A stretch of 64,000 nucleotides of DNA from Nitrosomonas sp. (lineage in GTDB: Bacteria; Pseudomonadota; Gammaproteobacteria; Burkholderiales; Nitrosomonadaceae), in assembly GCA_016708955.1 (NCBI GenBank), contig JADJES010000001.1, positions 1 to 64,000 of the forward strand. Reading direction: 5' to 3'. Below are positions 37,211 through 46,282 of this stretch, in pieces. The notes beneath the pieces are model-generated. The model was not told the origin of the DNA and did not search any database. It saw only the letters and a list, made by a program, of their open reading frames with translations. Each line of letters begins with the position of its first letter. Position 1 is the first letter of the stretch. A program made the translations under genes and the position numbers.

Positions 37211-38326
37211 ATGCTTTTAATAAAAACTAACAGAGACACATTACTAAAACCGCTGCAAACCGTCACCGGAATTGTAGAGCGACGTCAGACATTACCGATC
37301 CTATCAAATGTCCTGATTCAGCAAAACGAAGAAAAGACCTCCTTTTTGACCACTGATCTCGAAATACAAATCAAAACGGTAACGACAAAGGATCTTGCAG
37401 CCAAGCTGGATTTTGCTTTGACGGTTTCTGCTAAAAAATTTCAGGATATTCTGCGTTCGCTTTCAGCCGACGCAGAAATTACATTAACCCGGAAAGACGA
37501 CCACCTGCAGGTTAAATCCGGGAAAAGTGCATTTAACCTGCAAATACTCCCGGCAGAAGATTTCCCCGAAGTTGTTGAAGCGTCAGAATCCGATGCCACT
37601 ATCACGCTGAAACAAAATGAATTAAAAAATCTTTTGCATCAAGTGCAGTTTGCAGTAGCACAACAAGATATCCGCTACTATCTGAACGGACTTTTATTAT
37701 TGACTGAAGATAAGCAGTTAATCAGTGTCGGCACCGATGGACATCGTTTGGCCTATATCTCAGCCGGTCTGAACAAGGTACAAAAAAAGCAGGAGGTCAT
37801 TTTGCCGCGCAAAGCGGTGTTTGAACTGACCAAATTGCTAGAAGATAATGAAGATCCGGTAAAAATAGAATATTTTCAGAATAAAGTCCGGTTTTCCTTC
37901 TCTGATATCATTCTCACATCGAAAATCATTGACGGTAAATTTCCCGATTACAACCGGGTTATTCCATTAAACAACAACAAGTTGTTTGAAATAGATCGTT
38001 TAACCTTTCTGCAAGCACTGCAACGGGTATCAATACTTTCCAACCAAAGCGAGAAATTCCGTAGTGTGCGCTTGATCGTCAGTAAAGATACGCTACGTAT
38101 TATCTGTAAAAACAACGAACAGGAAGAAGCGGAAGAAGAACTTGAAATTAATTACGACGAAGAATTAGTGGATATCAGCCTTAATATTACCTATCTTTTG
38201 GATTTATTGAACAATGTGAATAGCGAAACGGTACAATGTGCCTTTGAAAATTCCAATAGCAGTGTTCTGATAACAATCCCTGGAAATAAAGAGTTCAAAT
38301 ACATCGTCATGCCGATGAGAATTTAA
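37211..38326 (+). CDS. dnaN: DNA polymerase III beta clamp DnaN
   Basis: Sliding clamp that tethers the replicase to DNA. 371 residues built of three similar domains; LPILSNVLIQ near residue 25, VGTDGHRLAYIS in the second domain and the C-terminal KYIVMPMRI are DnaN hallmarks. It lies 190 bp after dnaA and 83 bp before gyrB, with no intervening recF, so the order is dnaA-dnaN-gyrB. Confidence 0.97.
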   Translation: MLLIKTNRDTLLKPLQTVTGIVERRQTLPILSNVLIQQNEEKTSFLTTDLEIQIKTVTTKDLAAKLDFALTVSAKKFQDILRSLSADAEITLTRKDDHLQVKSGKSAFNLQILPAEDFPEVVEASESDATITLKQNELKNLLHQVQFAVAQQDIRYYLNGLLLLTEDKQLISVGTDGHRLAYISAGLNKVQKKQEVILPRKAVFELTKLLEDNEDPVKIEYFQNKVRFSFSDIILTSKIIDGKFPDYNRVIPLNNNKLFEIDRLTFLQALQRVSILSNQSEKFRSVRLIVSKDTLRIICKNNEQEEAEEELEINYDEELVDISLNITYLLDLLNNVNSETVQCAFENSNSSVLITIPGNKEFKYIVMPMRI

Positions 38327-38409
38327 CAGCATTTCTCAGCAGGGATGATCCAAATCCTCAAAAGTTGAAACATTCTTCTTAAATTTCATAACCATAAAGC
38401 GCCTAACTG

Positions 38410-40830
38410 ATGAGTGAACCAAACACCAATGTACCCAATGAAAGTCAAAAAGACTACGATTCTGAAAGCATAAAAATATTAAAAGGCCTGGATGCGGTGC
38501 GCAAACGGCCCGGCATGTACATCGGCGATACCAGCGATGGCACCGGTTTACACCACATGGTTTTTGAAGTGGTCGATAATGCGATTGATGAAGCATTGGC
38601 AGGACATTGCGATGATATTACCGTAACGCTTCACCCGGATAACTCGGTCAGTGTATTGGATAATGGACGCGGTATCCCGACCGGGATCAAATATGACGAT
38701 GATCTGAAACGTTCCGCCGCAGAAATTGTGATGACCGAACTGCATGCCGGCGGGAAATTCGACGATAACTCGTATAAAGTTTCCGGCGGGCTGCACGGCG
38801 TGGGCGTATCGGTGGTTAATGCCTTATCCGAATGGTTAAAGCTGACCATTCGCCGCGACGGAAAAATGAACCAGATGGAGTTTCGCATGGGGGTTCCGGT
38901 CAAGCCGCTGGAAATCACCGGCGAAAGCGAACGCCATGGTACCGAAGTGCATTTCCTCGCGAGTAAAGAAATTTTTGGCAATATCGAATACCACTACGAT
39001 ATTTTTGCCAAACGCTTGCGCGAACTTTCTTTTCTCAACAACGGCGTAAAAATCCACTTAATCGATCAACGTACCGGCAAGGATGAGAAATTCGCTTTTA
39101 CCGGCGGAATCAAAAACTTTGTTGAATACATCAATCGCAGCAAATCGGTACTGCACCCTAATATTTTTTATGCGACCGGTACGAAAGACAACATTGCGGT
39201 CGAAGTTTCGATGCAGTGGAATGACAGTTACAGCGAACAGGTATTGTGTTTTACCAACAATATTCCGCAAAAAGATGGCGGCTCCCATCTGACAGGCTTG
39301 CGTGCCGCCATGACACGTACGCTTAACAACTACATGGAAAAAAATGAGCTGACCAAAAAGGCCAAGATTGAAACGGCGGGTGATGACATGCGCGAAGGCT
39401 TGTCGTGTGTCCTGTCGGTAAAATTATTTGAACCCAAATTCTCTTCGCAAACCAAAGAAAAACTGGTGTCCTCCGAAGTGCGGCCGGTGGTGGAAGAAAT
39501 TGTGTCACAAAAGCTGTCCGAGTTTTTACTGGAAAATCCGGCTGACGCTAAAACCATCTGCAATAAAGTCATCGAAGCCGCCAGAGCGCGTGAAGCGGCG
39601 CGTAAAGCCCGCGAACTAACACGCAGAAAAGGCGTGCTTGACGGCATGGGGTTACCCGGAAAACTGGCGGATTGCCAGGAAAAAGACCCGGCGTTATGCG
39701 AACTTTACCTGGTCGAGGGTGATTCTGCAGGCGGTTCCGCCAAACAAGGACGCGACCGCAAATTTCAAGCCATCATGCCGCTCAAGGGAAAAATCCTGAA
39801 CGTAGAAAAAGCCCGCTTTGATAAGTTGATCTCGTCCCAGGAAATTATTTCGCTGATTACCGCGCTGGGAACAGGTATAGGCAAGGATGAATACAACCCG
39901 GACAAGCTGCGCTATCACCGCATTATTATCATGACCGACGCGGACGTAGACGGCTCGCATATCCGTACCTTGTTATTGACCTTCTTTTACCGGCAAATGC
40001 CCGAACTGATCGAACGCGGCCACATTTACATTGCGCAACCGCCGCTGTACAAAATCAAACATGGCAAAAAAGAACGTTATGTCAAAGATGACCATGAATT
40101 AAAACAACACATGCTGAGCCTGGCTTTAGCCGACGCTGAGCTGTATACCGGTGAAGAAAAGCCGCCTTTGACCGGTGACACACTGGAAAAAATCGCTAAT
40201 GAATATATTCTGTCAGAATCGGTGATCGAACGCATGAGTCGAATGATCGACAGCAACGTGATGCATGCACTGCTGCGCCTGCCGGATGTTAATTTGAGCA
40301 GTGAGCAAGCGGCAATAGACAGCGCAGCCCGGCTGGCATCACGGGTGAAAGATATAGAAATCGTCGCAGAATATGATGAAATACATGAACGTTATCGCCT
40401 GAAAATCATGCGCATGTCGCATGGCAATGTGCTGACCAGTTACCTGGATAATGATTTTGTGGAAAGCGGCGATTATGCGCAGATTCAGAAAACCGCGCAA
40501 GTGTTTGAAGGCTTGTTGAGTCAGGGTGCCTACATACAACGCGGCGAACGCAAGCAAAGCGTCAGTGAATTTAAACAAGCCCTTGAATGGATGTTGGAAG
40601 AAGCGAAAAAAGGCGTGAATGTGCAACGCTATAAAGGCCTGGGTGAAATGAATCCAATCCAATTATGGGAAACCACCATGGACCCGCAAAACCGCCGCCT
40701 GCTGCGCGCGCAGATTGAAGACAGCATTTTGACCGACGAAATCTTCACCACGCTGATGGGTGATGTCGTTGAACCGCGACGCGCGTTTATTGAGAAGAAT
40801 GCGTTGCGGGCAACGAATATTGATATTTAA
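38410..40830 (+). CDS. gyrB: DNA gyrase subunit B
   Basis: ATPase subunit of type II topoisomerase introducing negative supercoils. The GHKL ATPase is shown by RKRPGMYIGDT, EVVDNAIDEA and GGLHGVGVSVVNALS. The TOPRIM domain has LVEGDSAGGSAKQGRD and DADVDGSHIRTLLL. The C-terminus ends with RRAFIEKNALRATNIDI as in other GyrB proteins. 806 residues. It is the last clear core gene before the accessory island, which begins about 100 bp downstream. Confidence 0.98.
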   Translation: MSEPNTNVPNESQKDYDSESIKILKGLDAVRKRPGMYIGDTSDGTGLHHMVFEVVDNAIDEALAGHCDDITVTLHPDNSVSVLDNGRGIPTGIKYDDDLKRSAAEIVMTELHAGGKFDDNSYKVSGGLHGVGVSVVNALSEWLKLTIRRDGKMNQMEFRMGVPVKPLEITGESERHGTEVHFLASKEIFGNIEYHYDIFAKRLRELSFLNNGVKIHLIDQRTGKDEKFAFTGGIKNFVEYINRSKSVLHPNIFYATGTKDNIAVEVSMQWNDSYSEQVLCFTNNIPQKDGGSHLTGLRAAMTRTLNNYMEKNELTKKAKIETAGDDMREGLSCVLSVKLFEPKFSSQTKEKLVSSEVRPVVEEIVSQKLSEFLLENPADAKTICNKVIEAARAREAARKARELTRRKGVLDGMGLPGKLADCQEKDPALCELYLVEGDSAGGSAKQGRDRKFQAIMPLKGKILNVEKARFDKLISSQEIISLITALGTGIGKDEYNPDKLRYHRIIIMTDADVDGSHIRTLLLTFFYRQMPELIERGHIYIAQPPLYKIKHGKKERYVKDDHELKQHMLSLALADAELYTGEEKPPLTGDTLEKIANEYILSESVIERMSRMIDSNVMHALLRLPDVNLSSEQAAIDSAARLASRVKDIEIVAEYDEIHERYRLKIMRMSHGNVLTSYLDNDFVESGDYAQIQKTAQVFEGLLSQGAYIQRGERKQSVSEFKQALEWMLEEAKKGVNVQRYKGLGEMNPIQLWETTMDPQNRRLLRAQIEDSILTDEIFTTLMGDVVEPRRAFIEKNALRATNIDI

Positions 40831-40936
40831 AGCAGGCCAGTCCAAAAAAATAATTGGTTACTGGTTACACGAGGCTTTTGCAAAAAACCTTATCAAAGGT
40901 TAACCAAATCAGTAACCGGTTTACGTTTTAACCCAA

Positions 40937-43840
40937 ATGCAAAGAGAGCCGCTGTTGATTAAGCAACCGCTATTAACACCGTATCAGAGTCTATACTTTG
41001 CTTGGCTGCTGACCCGTCGCGCAGCAGGCGGCTCAGTCGAATCGCTGGCTTCAACGCTGGTCGATTCGCAAGTCGACCTCAATCCCCACCAAGTTGATGC
41101 AGCACTCTTCGCATGCCGTAATCCCCTTTCACGTGGCGTGATCCTGGCGGACGAGGTTGGTCTGGGTAAGACCATTGAAGCCGGGCTGGTCATTTCGCAG
41201 CGCTGGGCCGAGCGCCGCCGCCGTATTTTAATCATCGTTCCGGCCAATCTGCGCAAGCAATGGCACCAGGAGTTACTGGATAAATTCAGTCTGCAAAGTC
41301 TAATCCTGGAGACGAAAAGCTATAACGCAATCCGCAAGCAGACGAGTCATAGCCCGTTCGAGAATCTATCCGGCCCGGTGATATGCTCCTATCAGTTTGC
41401 GAAAGCTAAAGCGAACGATATCAAGAATATTCAATGGAATCTGATTGTACTCGACGAAGCCCACCGCATGCGCAACGTCTACAAAACCAGCAATGTCATT
41501 GCCAAAACGCTGAAGGAGGCACTGGCGCATGTTCACTCCAAGATACTGCTGACCGCGACACCGTTACAGAATTCGTTGCTGGAGCTCTATGGCCTCGTCA
41601 GCATGATCGATGATCGTGTATTCGGCGACCTCGACAGCTTCCGCACGCAATTCACTGCCTCGAGTAAAAATCAAAACTTCGCCAATTTGCGCGATCGCCT
41701 GGCTCCGGTTTGCAAACGCACCTTGCGTAAGGAAGTGCAGCCCTATGTTTCATACACCGCCCGTAAAGCCATCGTCGAGGAATTTACGCCATCCTCTGAA
41801 GAGCAGGAGTTGTCCGGGCTTGTTGCAGATTACTTGCGGCGTCCAAACCTTAAGGCGCTACCCGATGGGCAGCGGCAACTGATCTCCCTGGTGCTGTGGA
41901 AACTGCTGGCGTCGTCCACGTACGCGATAGCCGGTGCGCTGGATACTATGGCTAACCGTCTTCAAGGCGTGCTGGATGATGCAGCCAATCTCCCCGATCT
42001 GGCTGAGGAACTGGATGAAGACTATGAATCGCTGGACGAAACCGCCGACGAATGGAACGACCAAGCCCTTGATGCATCATCGTCTGCACGTAACGAACAC
42101 GATGCCATTTCCAATGAAATTGCAGATCTGCGGCATTTCAAGACGCTGGCGGCCAATATCCGTGACAACGCCAAAGGCATGGCTCTGCTGACCGCCCTGG
42201 GTCGCGCTTTCGCTGAACTGAACCGCCTCGGCGCGGCCAAAAAGGCGATCATCTTTACCGAATCGAAGCGGACACAGGAATATCTGTTCTCCCTTCTGAA
42301 AGATACCCCTTATGGTGAAGGGGTCGTCTTGTTCAATGGCACCAACAGCGATGCTCGCGCACAGACCATCTACAAGGAATGGCTGAAGCAGCACGAAGGC
42401 ACCGACCGCATTACCGGTTCCAAGACCGCTGATACCCGCGCGGCTCTGGTCGAGTACTTCAAGGAGCGCGGCACGGTGATGATCGCCACCGAGGCCGGGG
42501 CCGAAGGCATCAACCTCCAGTTCTGCTCGCTGGTCATCAATTACGACCTGCCGTGGAATCCGCAACGTATCGAACAGCGTATCGGGCGCTGCCATCGCTA
42601 CGGGCAAAAGTTCGACGTGGTCGTGGTGAATTTCGTGGACCGCAGCAACGAAGCCGATGCGCGGGTGTACGAACTGCTGGCGCAGAAATTCCAGCTTTTC
42701 GAGGGCGTATTCGGCGCCAGCGACGAAGTATTAGGTGCGATCGGTTCCGGGGTGGATTTCGAGCGGCGTATCGCCGAAATTTATCGGAACTGCCGGGAAC
42801 ATGGGGAGATCAAGGCCAGTTTTGAACAGTTGCAACTCGACCTTTCCGGTGAGATCAGCGAGGCAATGGTCAAGACCCGCCAAATCTTGCTGGAAAACTT
42901 CGATGAGGAAGTGCAGGATAAACTGCGCGTGCGTGCCGAGAACAGCCGCGCCGCGCGTAGCAAATACGAGCGCATGCTGATGGACTTGACCCGAACGGAA
43001 CTGGATGGCTGCGCCGCGTTCGACGATGACGGGTTCGTGCTTGGCAATCCACCAGTTGGAATTGAAAACAGCGGCCTCGCGGGAATCGAGCCTGGGCGCT
43101 ACGAGCTGCCCCGCCGTTCCGGTGACGCTCATCTGTACCGGATCGGACATCCGCTGGCTGAATGGGTAATCAGCCAAGCGAAGACCCGTAATCTACCCGC
43201 CGCGCGGCTGGTGTTCGACTACGAAGCCTATGGCAGGAAGCAAAGCACGCTGGAACCATACCGTGGCAAAACAGGCTGGCTGATTCTGAAGTTGATTTCC
43301 GTCGAGGCGCTGGGCAATCAGGAACAGCACTTGGTGGTTGCGGCCTGTACAGCGGATGGTATTGCACTGGCAGAAGACGATCCGGAAAAACTGCTGCGCC
43401 TGCCCGCAACCGTACAGAATGCAGGCTTGTTCAACGATGGTGAAATGACTCTACAGGCCGACATGGAAGCCCGTCAGACCGCGCTGCTGCGCGACATCAA
43501 TCAACGTAACCTCGGCTACTTCGAGCAGGAAGTCCAGAAGCTCGATGCCTGGGCGGACGATCTGAAACTGGGGCTGGAACAGGAAATCAAGGAAATCGAC
43601 CGCGAGATCAAGGAAGTGCGCCGCACCGCGGCCACTTCACCGGTGCTGGAAGAAAAGCTGTTATGGCAGAAGAAGCAGCGTGAGCTGGAAAGCAAGCGTA
43701 GCTCGCTGCGCCGTGAGTTGTTCGCGCGGCAGGACGAAATCGAAGCCCAGCATAACGCGCTCATCGATCAATTGGAAATACAACTCCAGCAGCAGGTTGA
43801 AGAGCGCACGTTGTTTACCGTCGAATGGGACTTGAAATGA
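40937..43840 (+). CDS. SNF2-family helicase/ATPase of defence island
   Basis: A 967-residue superfamily 2 DNA translocase. Motif I ADEVGLGKT is at residues 71-79, motif II DEAH near 173-176 and motif III LTATPLQN near 215; the helicase C half has EAGAEGINLQ and the RIEQRIGRCHRYGQ motif VI. The last ~110 residues are a charged coiled coil ending in FTVEWDLK. RapA-like architecture, but the context (methyltransferase, Res-type helicase-nuclease, DUF1016, DinD, RhuM) points to phage defence rather than transcription recycling. PGAP-style pipelines might label it DrmD-like; none of the other DISARM genes (drmA, drmB, drmC) are here. No ribosome binding site is obvious before the ATG at 40937. Base composition is visibly richer in G+C than gyrB. 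Confidence 0.88.
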   Translation: MQREPLLIKQPLLTPYQSLYFAWLLTRRAAGGSVESLASTLVDSQVDLNPHQVDAALFACRNPLSRGVILADEVGLGKTIEAGLVISQRWAERRRRILIIVPANLRKQWHQELLDKFSLQSLILETKSYNAIRKQTSHSPFENLSGPVICSYQFAKAKANDIKNIQWNLIVLDEAHRMRNVYKTSNVIAKTLKEALAHVHSKILLTATPLQNSLLELYGLVSMIDDRVFGDLDSFRTQFTASSKNQNFANLRDRLAPVCKRTLRKEVQPYVSYTARKAIVEEFTPSSEEQELSGLVADYLRRPNLKALPDGQRQLISLVLWKLLASSTYAIAGALDTMANRLQGVLDDAANLPDLAEELDEDYESLDETADEWNDQALDASSSARNEHDAISNEIADLRHFKTLAANIRDNAKGMALLTALGRAFAELNRLGAAKKAIIFTESKRTQEYLFSLLKDTPYGEGVVLFNGTNSDARAQTIYKEWLKQHEGTDRITGSKTADTRAALVEYFKERGTVMIATEAGAEGINLQFCSLVINYDLPWNPQRIEQRIGRCHRYGQKFDVVVVNFVDRSNEADARVYELLAQKFQLFEGVFGASDEVLGAIGSGVDFERRIAEIYRNCREHGEIKASFEQLQLDLSGEISEAMVKTRQILLENFDEEVQDKLRVRAENSRAARSKYERMLMDLTRTELDGCAAFDDDGFVLGNPPVGIENSGLAGIEPGRYELPRRSGDAHLYRIGHPLAEWVISQAKTRNLPAARLVFDYEAYGRKQSTLEPYRGKTGWLILKLISVEALGNQEQHLVVAACTADGIALAEDDPEKLLRLPATVQNAGLFNDGEMTLQADMEARQTALLRDINQRNLGYFEQEVQKLDAWADDLKLGLEQEIKEIDREIKEVRRTAATSPVLEEKLLWQKKQRELESKRSSLRRELFARQDEIEAQHNALIDQLEIQLQQQVEERTLFTVEWDLK

Positions 43841-43993
43841 GAAGACGGATGATCAATAGTGAGGCAAACAACCACACAGTTGAGTTAGTGTTTTTACTTC
43901 ATTCAAATACGGAAAATAAATATAAATTCATTAAAATCAATAGATTTTTATATTCACTATGAAACACTGGATACTGTCGAATGGGAGAGGTCT

Positions 43994-44266
43994 ATGAATA
44001 AAAATGTGACGATAACTGGAAAATCTTTTGAGGATCTGAAACAAATCAACGAACATGGAGCAGAGTATTGGAGCGCCCGGGCTTTGCAATTTCTATTGGG
44101 CTACAGTCAATGGCGGCGTTTTGAGCAAGCCATCGATCGTGCCATAAGTTCTTGCAAAGAATCGGGAAATCCCCCGGAGAACCATTTTGCCGGCGCCGGC
44201 AAAATGGTCGAGCTGGGATCTGGTAGTGAGCGTATTGTCGAGGATTATTGCCTTCGAATTGGATGA
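43994..44266 (+). pseudogene. Truncated DNA damage-inducible protein D (DinD)
   Basis: Ninety residues matching the start of DinD-like proteins: FEDLKQINEHGAEYWSARAL, LGYSQWRRFEQAIDRA, then NHFAGAGKMVELGSGSERIVEDY. Intact family members run to about 270-290 residues; here the frame stops at 44266 right after the VEDY segment, and no other frame resumes the family sequence. In another frame the DNA after the break reads AFELDERDVLGLLGGKM and a stop at 44301-44303, which looks like the C-terminus of a different protein, so this may be a fusion scar. A good GGAGAGG ribosome binding site precedes the ATG. Confidence 0.75.
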
Positions 44267-44304
44267 GCGGGACGTGCTGGGATTGCTGGGAGGAAAGATG
44301 TAAA

Positions 44305-44340
44305 TAACTCAAGGTGTAAGTAATGGCTGCACTTGAGTTA
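44305..44340. repeat. Short perfect inverted repeat
   Basis: TAACTCAAG (44305-44313) pairs with CTTGAGTTA (44332-44340) around an 18-base loop whose edges (GTG/CAC) can extend the stem. It lies between the DinD fragment and the HTH-peptidase gene. It could be an operator for the HTH protein or a terminator, but it lacks a T run. Confidence 0.45.
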
Positions 44341-44496
44341 CGGTACAACAGATATAGATTTCCTGGTATCACTTTGCCGGCATCGGAAAACCGATCAATG
44401 CGAAAGTGATAGTGATGAGTGAGCAATGAACTTGCTTTACACCCATGAGGTTGTGATAATTCGGTTTAACGCTACTTTTCACGATCCAATGACAAC

Positions 44497-45669
44497 ATGA
44501 AATCAGAATCTGTACTTGGCATACAGCCGGAATTACTGCGCTGGGCAAGAAAAACGGTTGGCATGTCAGTCACTGAGGTCGCGGATTCACTCAAGCGTAA
44601 ACCGGAAGAGATTGAATCATGGGAAGCGGGACATAGTGCACCAACTTATCCACAATTGGAAAAATTAGCGTACCAGCTTTACAAACGGCCACTCGCGGTT
44701 TTTTTTCTTCCTGAACCTCCAGAGGAAACCACTCCACAGCGCGAATTCAGAACACTACCAACAGCCGATCTGCAAACCCTCTCAAGAGATACTTATCTGC
44801 AAATCCGGCGCGCGCATGCATACCAAATTGCCCTGAAAGAGCTTTTTGGCGGCCATAACCCCGCCAGCCGGTGTATTTGGAAATCTTTGTCCTTATCAAT
44901 CAGAGGTGATCTTGCCCAACAGGCACAGCAAATCCGGCAATTTTTCGGCGTTACGCTAGAGGAACAGATTGCATGGAAAAGCGATACCATCGCTCTGAAG
45001 CAGTGGCGGCAAGCTGTTGAGGATTGCGGTGTATTTGTATTCAAAGCGGCTTTCAAGCAAAAGGACATTTCCGGTTTTTGCCTGATGGACGAGAATCTGC
45101 CGATTATTTACTTGAATAACAGCACCACCAAGACACGCCAGATTTTCAGCTTGTTGCATGAGCTTGCGCATTTGCTGCTTAGCATTAACGGCTTTAGTAA
45201 ATTCGACACGGATTACATCGCCCGATTGCCGGAATCGGAAAAACAGCTTGAAATATTCTGTAATGCTATTGCCGCCGAGATTCTGATTCCAGGGCGAGAC
45301 TTTGCTATCCAAGCGGAACGATTTCCTGCAAACATTGAAGCAGCACCTGAAACACTGCTATCGGACTTGGCAGGACGCTATGGTGTCAGCCGGGAAGTTA
45401 TCTTGCGGCGTTTTCTTGATTTGGGAAGAGTCTCAAGAGTTTTCTACGAAAATAAAACCATGCGCTGGTCTGCACAAAAGCAACCGGCGGGGGGTGGCAA
45501 CTGGTACCTTAATCAAGGCGCATATCTGAGCGACCGTTTCGCCAAGGAAGTTGTAAGCCGCCACTTCCGCGGGCAGATCAGCTTGGAACAAGCATCCGAT
45601 TTTTTGGGTATTAAACCGAAGAGTTATGCCGGTTTTGAAGAGCGCATCCTGCAAGGAAGCGGAGCATGA
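44497..45669 (+). CDS. XRE-type HTH and ImmA/IrrE metallopeptidase
   Basis: A 390-residue regulator-protease. Residues ~10-70 are an XRE helix-turn-helix (SVTEVADSLKRKPEEIESWE, then SAPTYPQLEKLAYQLYKRPL). The ImmA/IrrE domain follows, with the zinc motif HELAH at residues 221-225 and a downstream AAEILIPG segment typical of the family. In known members the peptidase cleaves or senses a repressor, as in ImmA-ImmR of ICEBs1 and IrrE-DdrO. The stop overlaps the ATG of a PIN-domain gene (ATGA), the arrangement of an HTH-peptidase antitoxin plus PIN toxin. That pairing is inference from organisation. Confidence 0.88.
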   Translation: MKSESVLGIQPELLRWARKTVGMSVTEVADSLKRKPEEIESWEAGHSAPTYPQLEKLAYQLYKRPLAVFFLPEPPEETTPQREFRTLPTADLQTLSRDTYLQIRRAHAYQIALKELFGGHNPASRCIWKSLSLSIRGDLAQQAQQIRQFFGVTLEEQIAWKSDTIALKQWRQAVEDCGVFVFKAAFKQKDISGFCLMDENLPIIYLNNSTTKTRQIFSLLHELAHLLLSINGFSKFDTDYIARLPESEKQLEIFCNAIAAEILIPGRDFAIQAERFPANIEAAPETLLSDLAGRYGVSREVILRRFLDLGRVSRVFYENKTMRWSAQKQPAGGGNWYLNQGAYLSDRFAKEVVSRHFRGQISLEQASDFLGIKPKSYAGFEERILQGSGA

Positions 45670-46163
45670 TTTATGTGTTCGATACCAGTTCATTACGGTC
45701 ACTTCAGCATTTTTATCCACGGGTCTTCAAAACCATCTGGAACGGACTCGATGAACTCGTAGTACAGCGCAGCTTGGTTTCCACGCGCGAAGTATTCCTT
45801 GAGCTGGAAAGGCAAGCAGTCAGCGAAGCGGTTCTGCAATGGGCAAAAAACAATAGATCGTTGTTCTCTACACCTACACCGCATGAACTCCAATTCGTAT
45901 CAGAGATATTTAGAATTCCCCATTTCCAAGGCCTGATCGGTGCTCAGCAGCGGCTCAAGGGAATGCCCGTGGCGGATCCTTTCGTCATTGCTTGCGCCAA
46001 AATCAATGCGGGAACGGTCGTTACGGAAGAAGGCTGGCAGCGTTCCGGCAAGCGGCTTGAACTCAAACCGAATGCAGCCAAAATTCCCAATGTTTGCAGT
46101 CACTTCAGTATTCCATGTATTGATTTGGAAGAATTTATGCATCTGCAAGGATGGACGTTCTGA
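45666..46163 (+). CDS. PIN-domain protein (DUF4411), putative toxin
   Basis: A 165-residue PIN-fold protein. The first acidic residue is in YVFDTSSL, a Glu cluster lies in REVFLELER, and a further Asp in MPVADPFVIACAK; together these are the metal-binding positions of PIN ribonucleases. The overall pattern matches DUF4411. It overlaps the upstream HTH-ImmA/IrrE gene by 4 bp. RNase toxin activity is the family expectation, not shown here. Confidence 0.85.
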   Translation: MIYVFDTSSLRSLQHFYPRVFKTIWNGLDELVVQRSLVSTREVFLELERQAVSEAVLQWAKNNRSLFSTPTPHELQFVSEIFRIPHFQGLIGAQQRLKGMPVADPFVIACAKINAGTVVTEEGWQRSGKRLELKPNAAKIPNVCSHFSIPCIDLEEFMHLQGWTF

Positions 46164-46282
46164 TGTCCGGCAAACAAAAACTCGAACTCACCATGATCGG
46201 CAAGGATAAACGTCAAAATCCGGAATCGCCCATCCTGCGTGAAGAACAGACGCTATTCACCGTCGAATGGGCGTTGAAATGA
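46163..46282 (+). pseudogene. Chimeric scar ORF: methylase start joined to helicase tail
   Basis: A 39-codon frame that is a mosaic of two neighbours. Its first ~17 codons (MSGKQKLEL, then IGKDKR) copy the start of the methyltransferase at 47331, with a 20-base identical DNA stretch. Its last ~13 codons (EEQTLFTVEWALK) copy the end of the SNF2 helicase at 43840. It therefore marks a deletion or recombination between such genes. The stop overlaps the ATG of the DUF1016 gene, so in an ancestral arrangement an SNF2 gene probably lay directly upstream of and coupled to DUF1016. It is unlikely to be a functional protein. Confidence 0.75.

Noticed and set aside
40850..40936. GGTTACTG/CAGTAACC pairing after gyrB as a terminator
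   Set aside because: The arms are about 45 bases apart with no T run; too weak to call.
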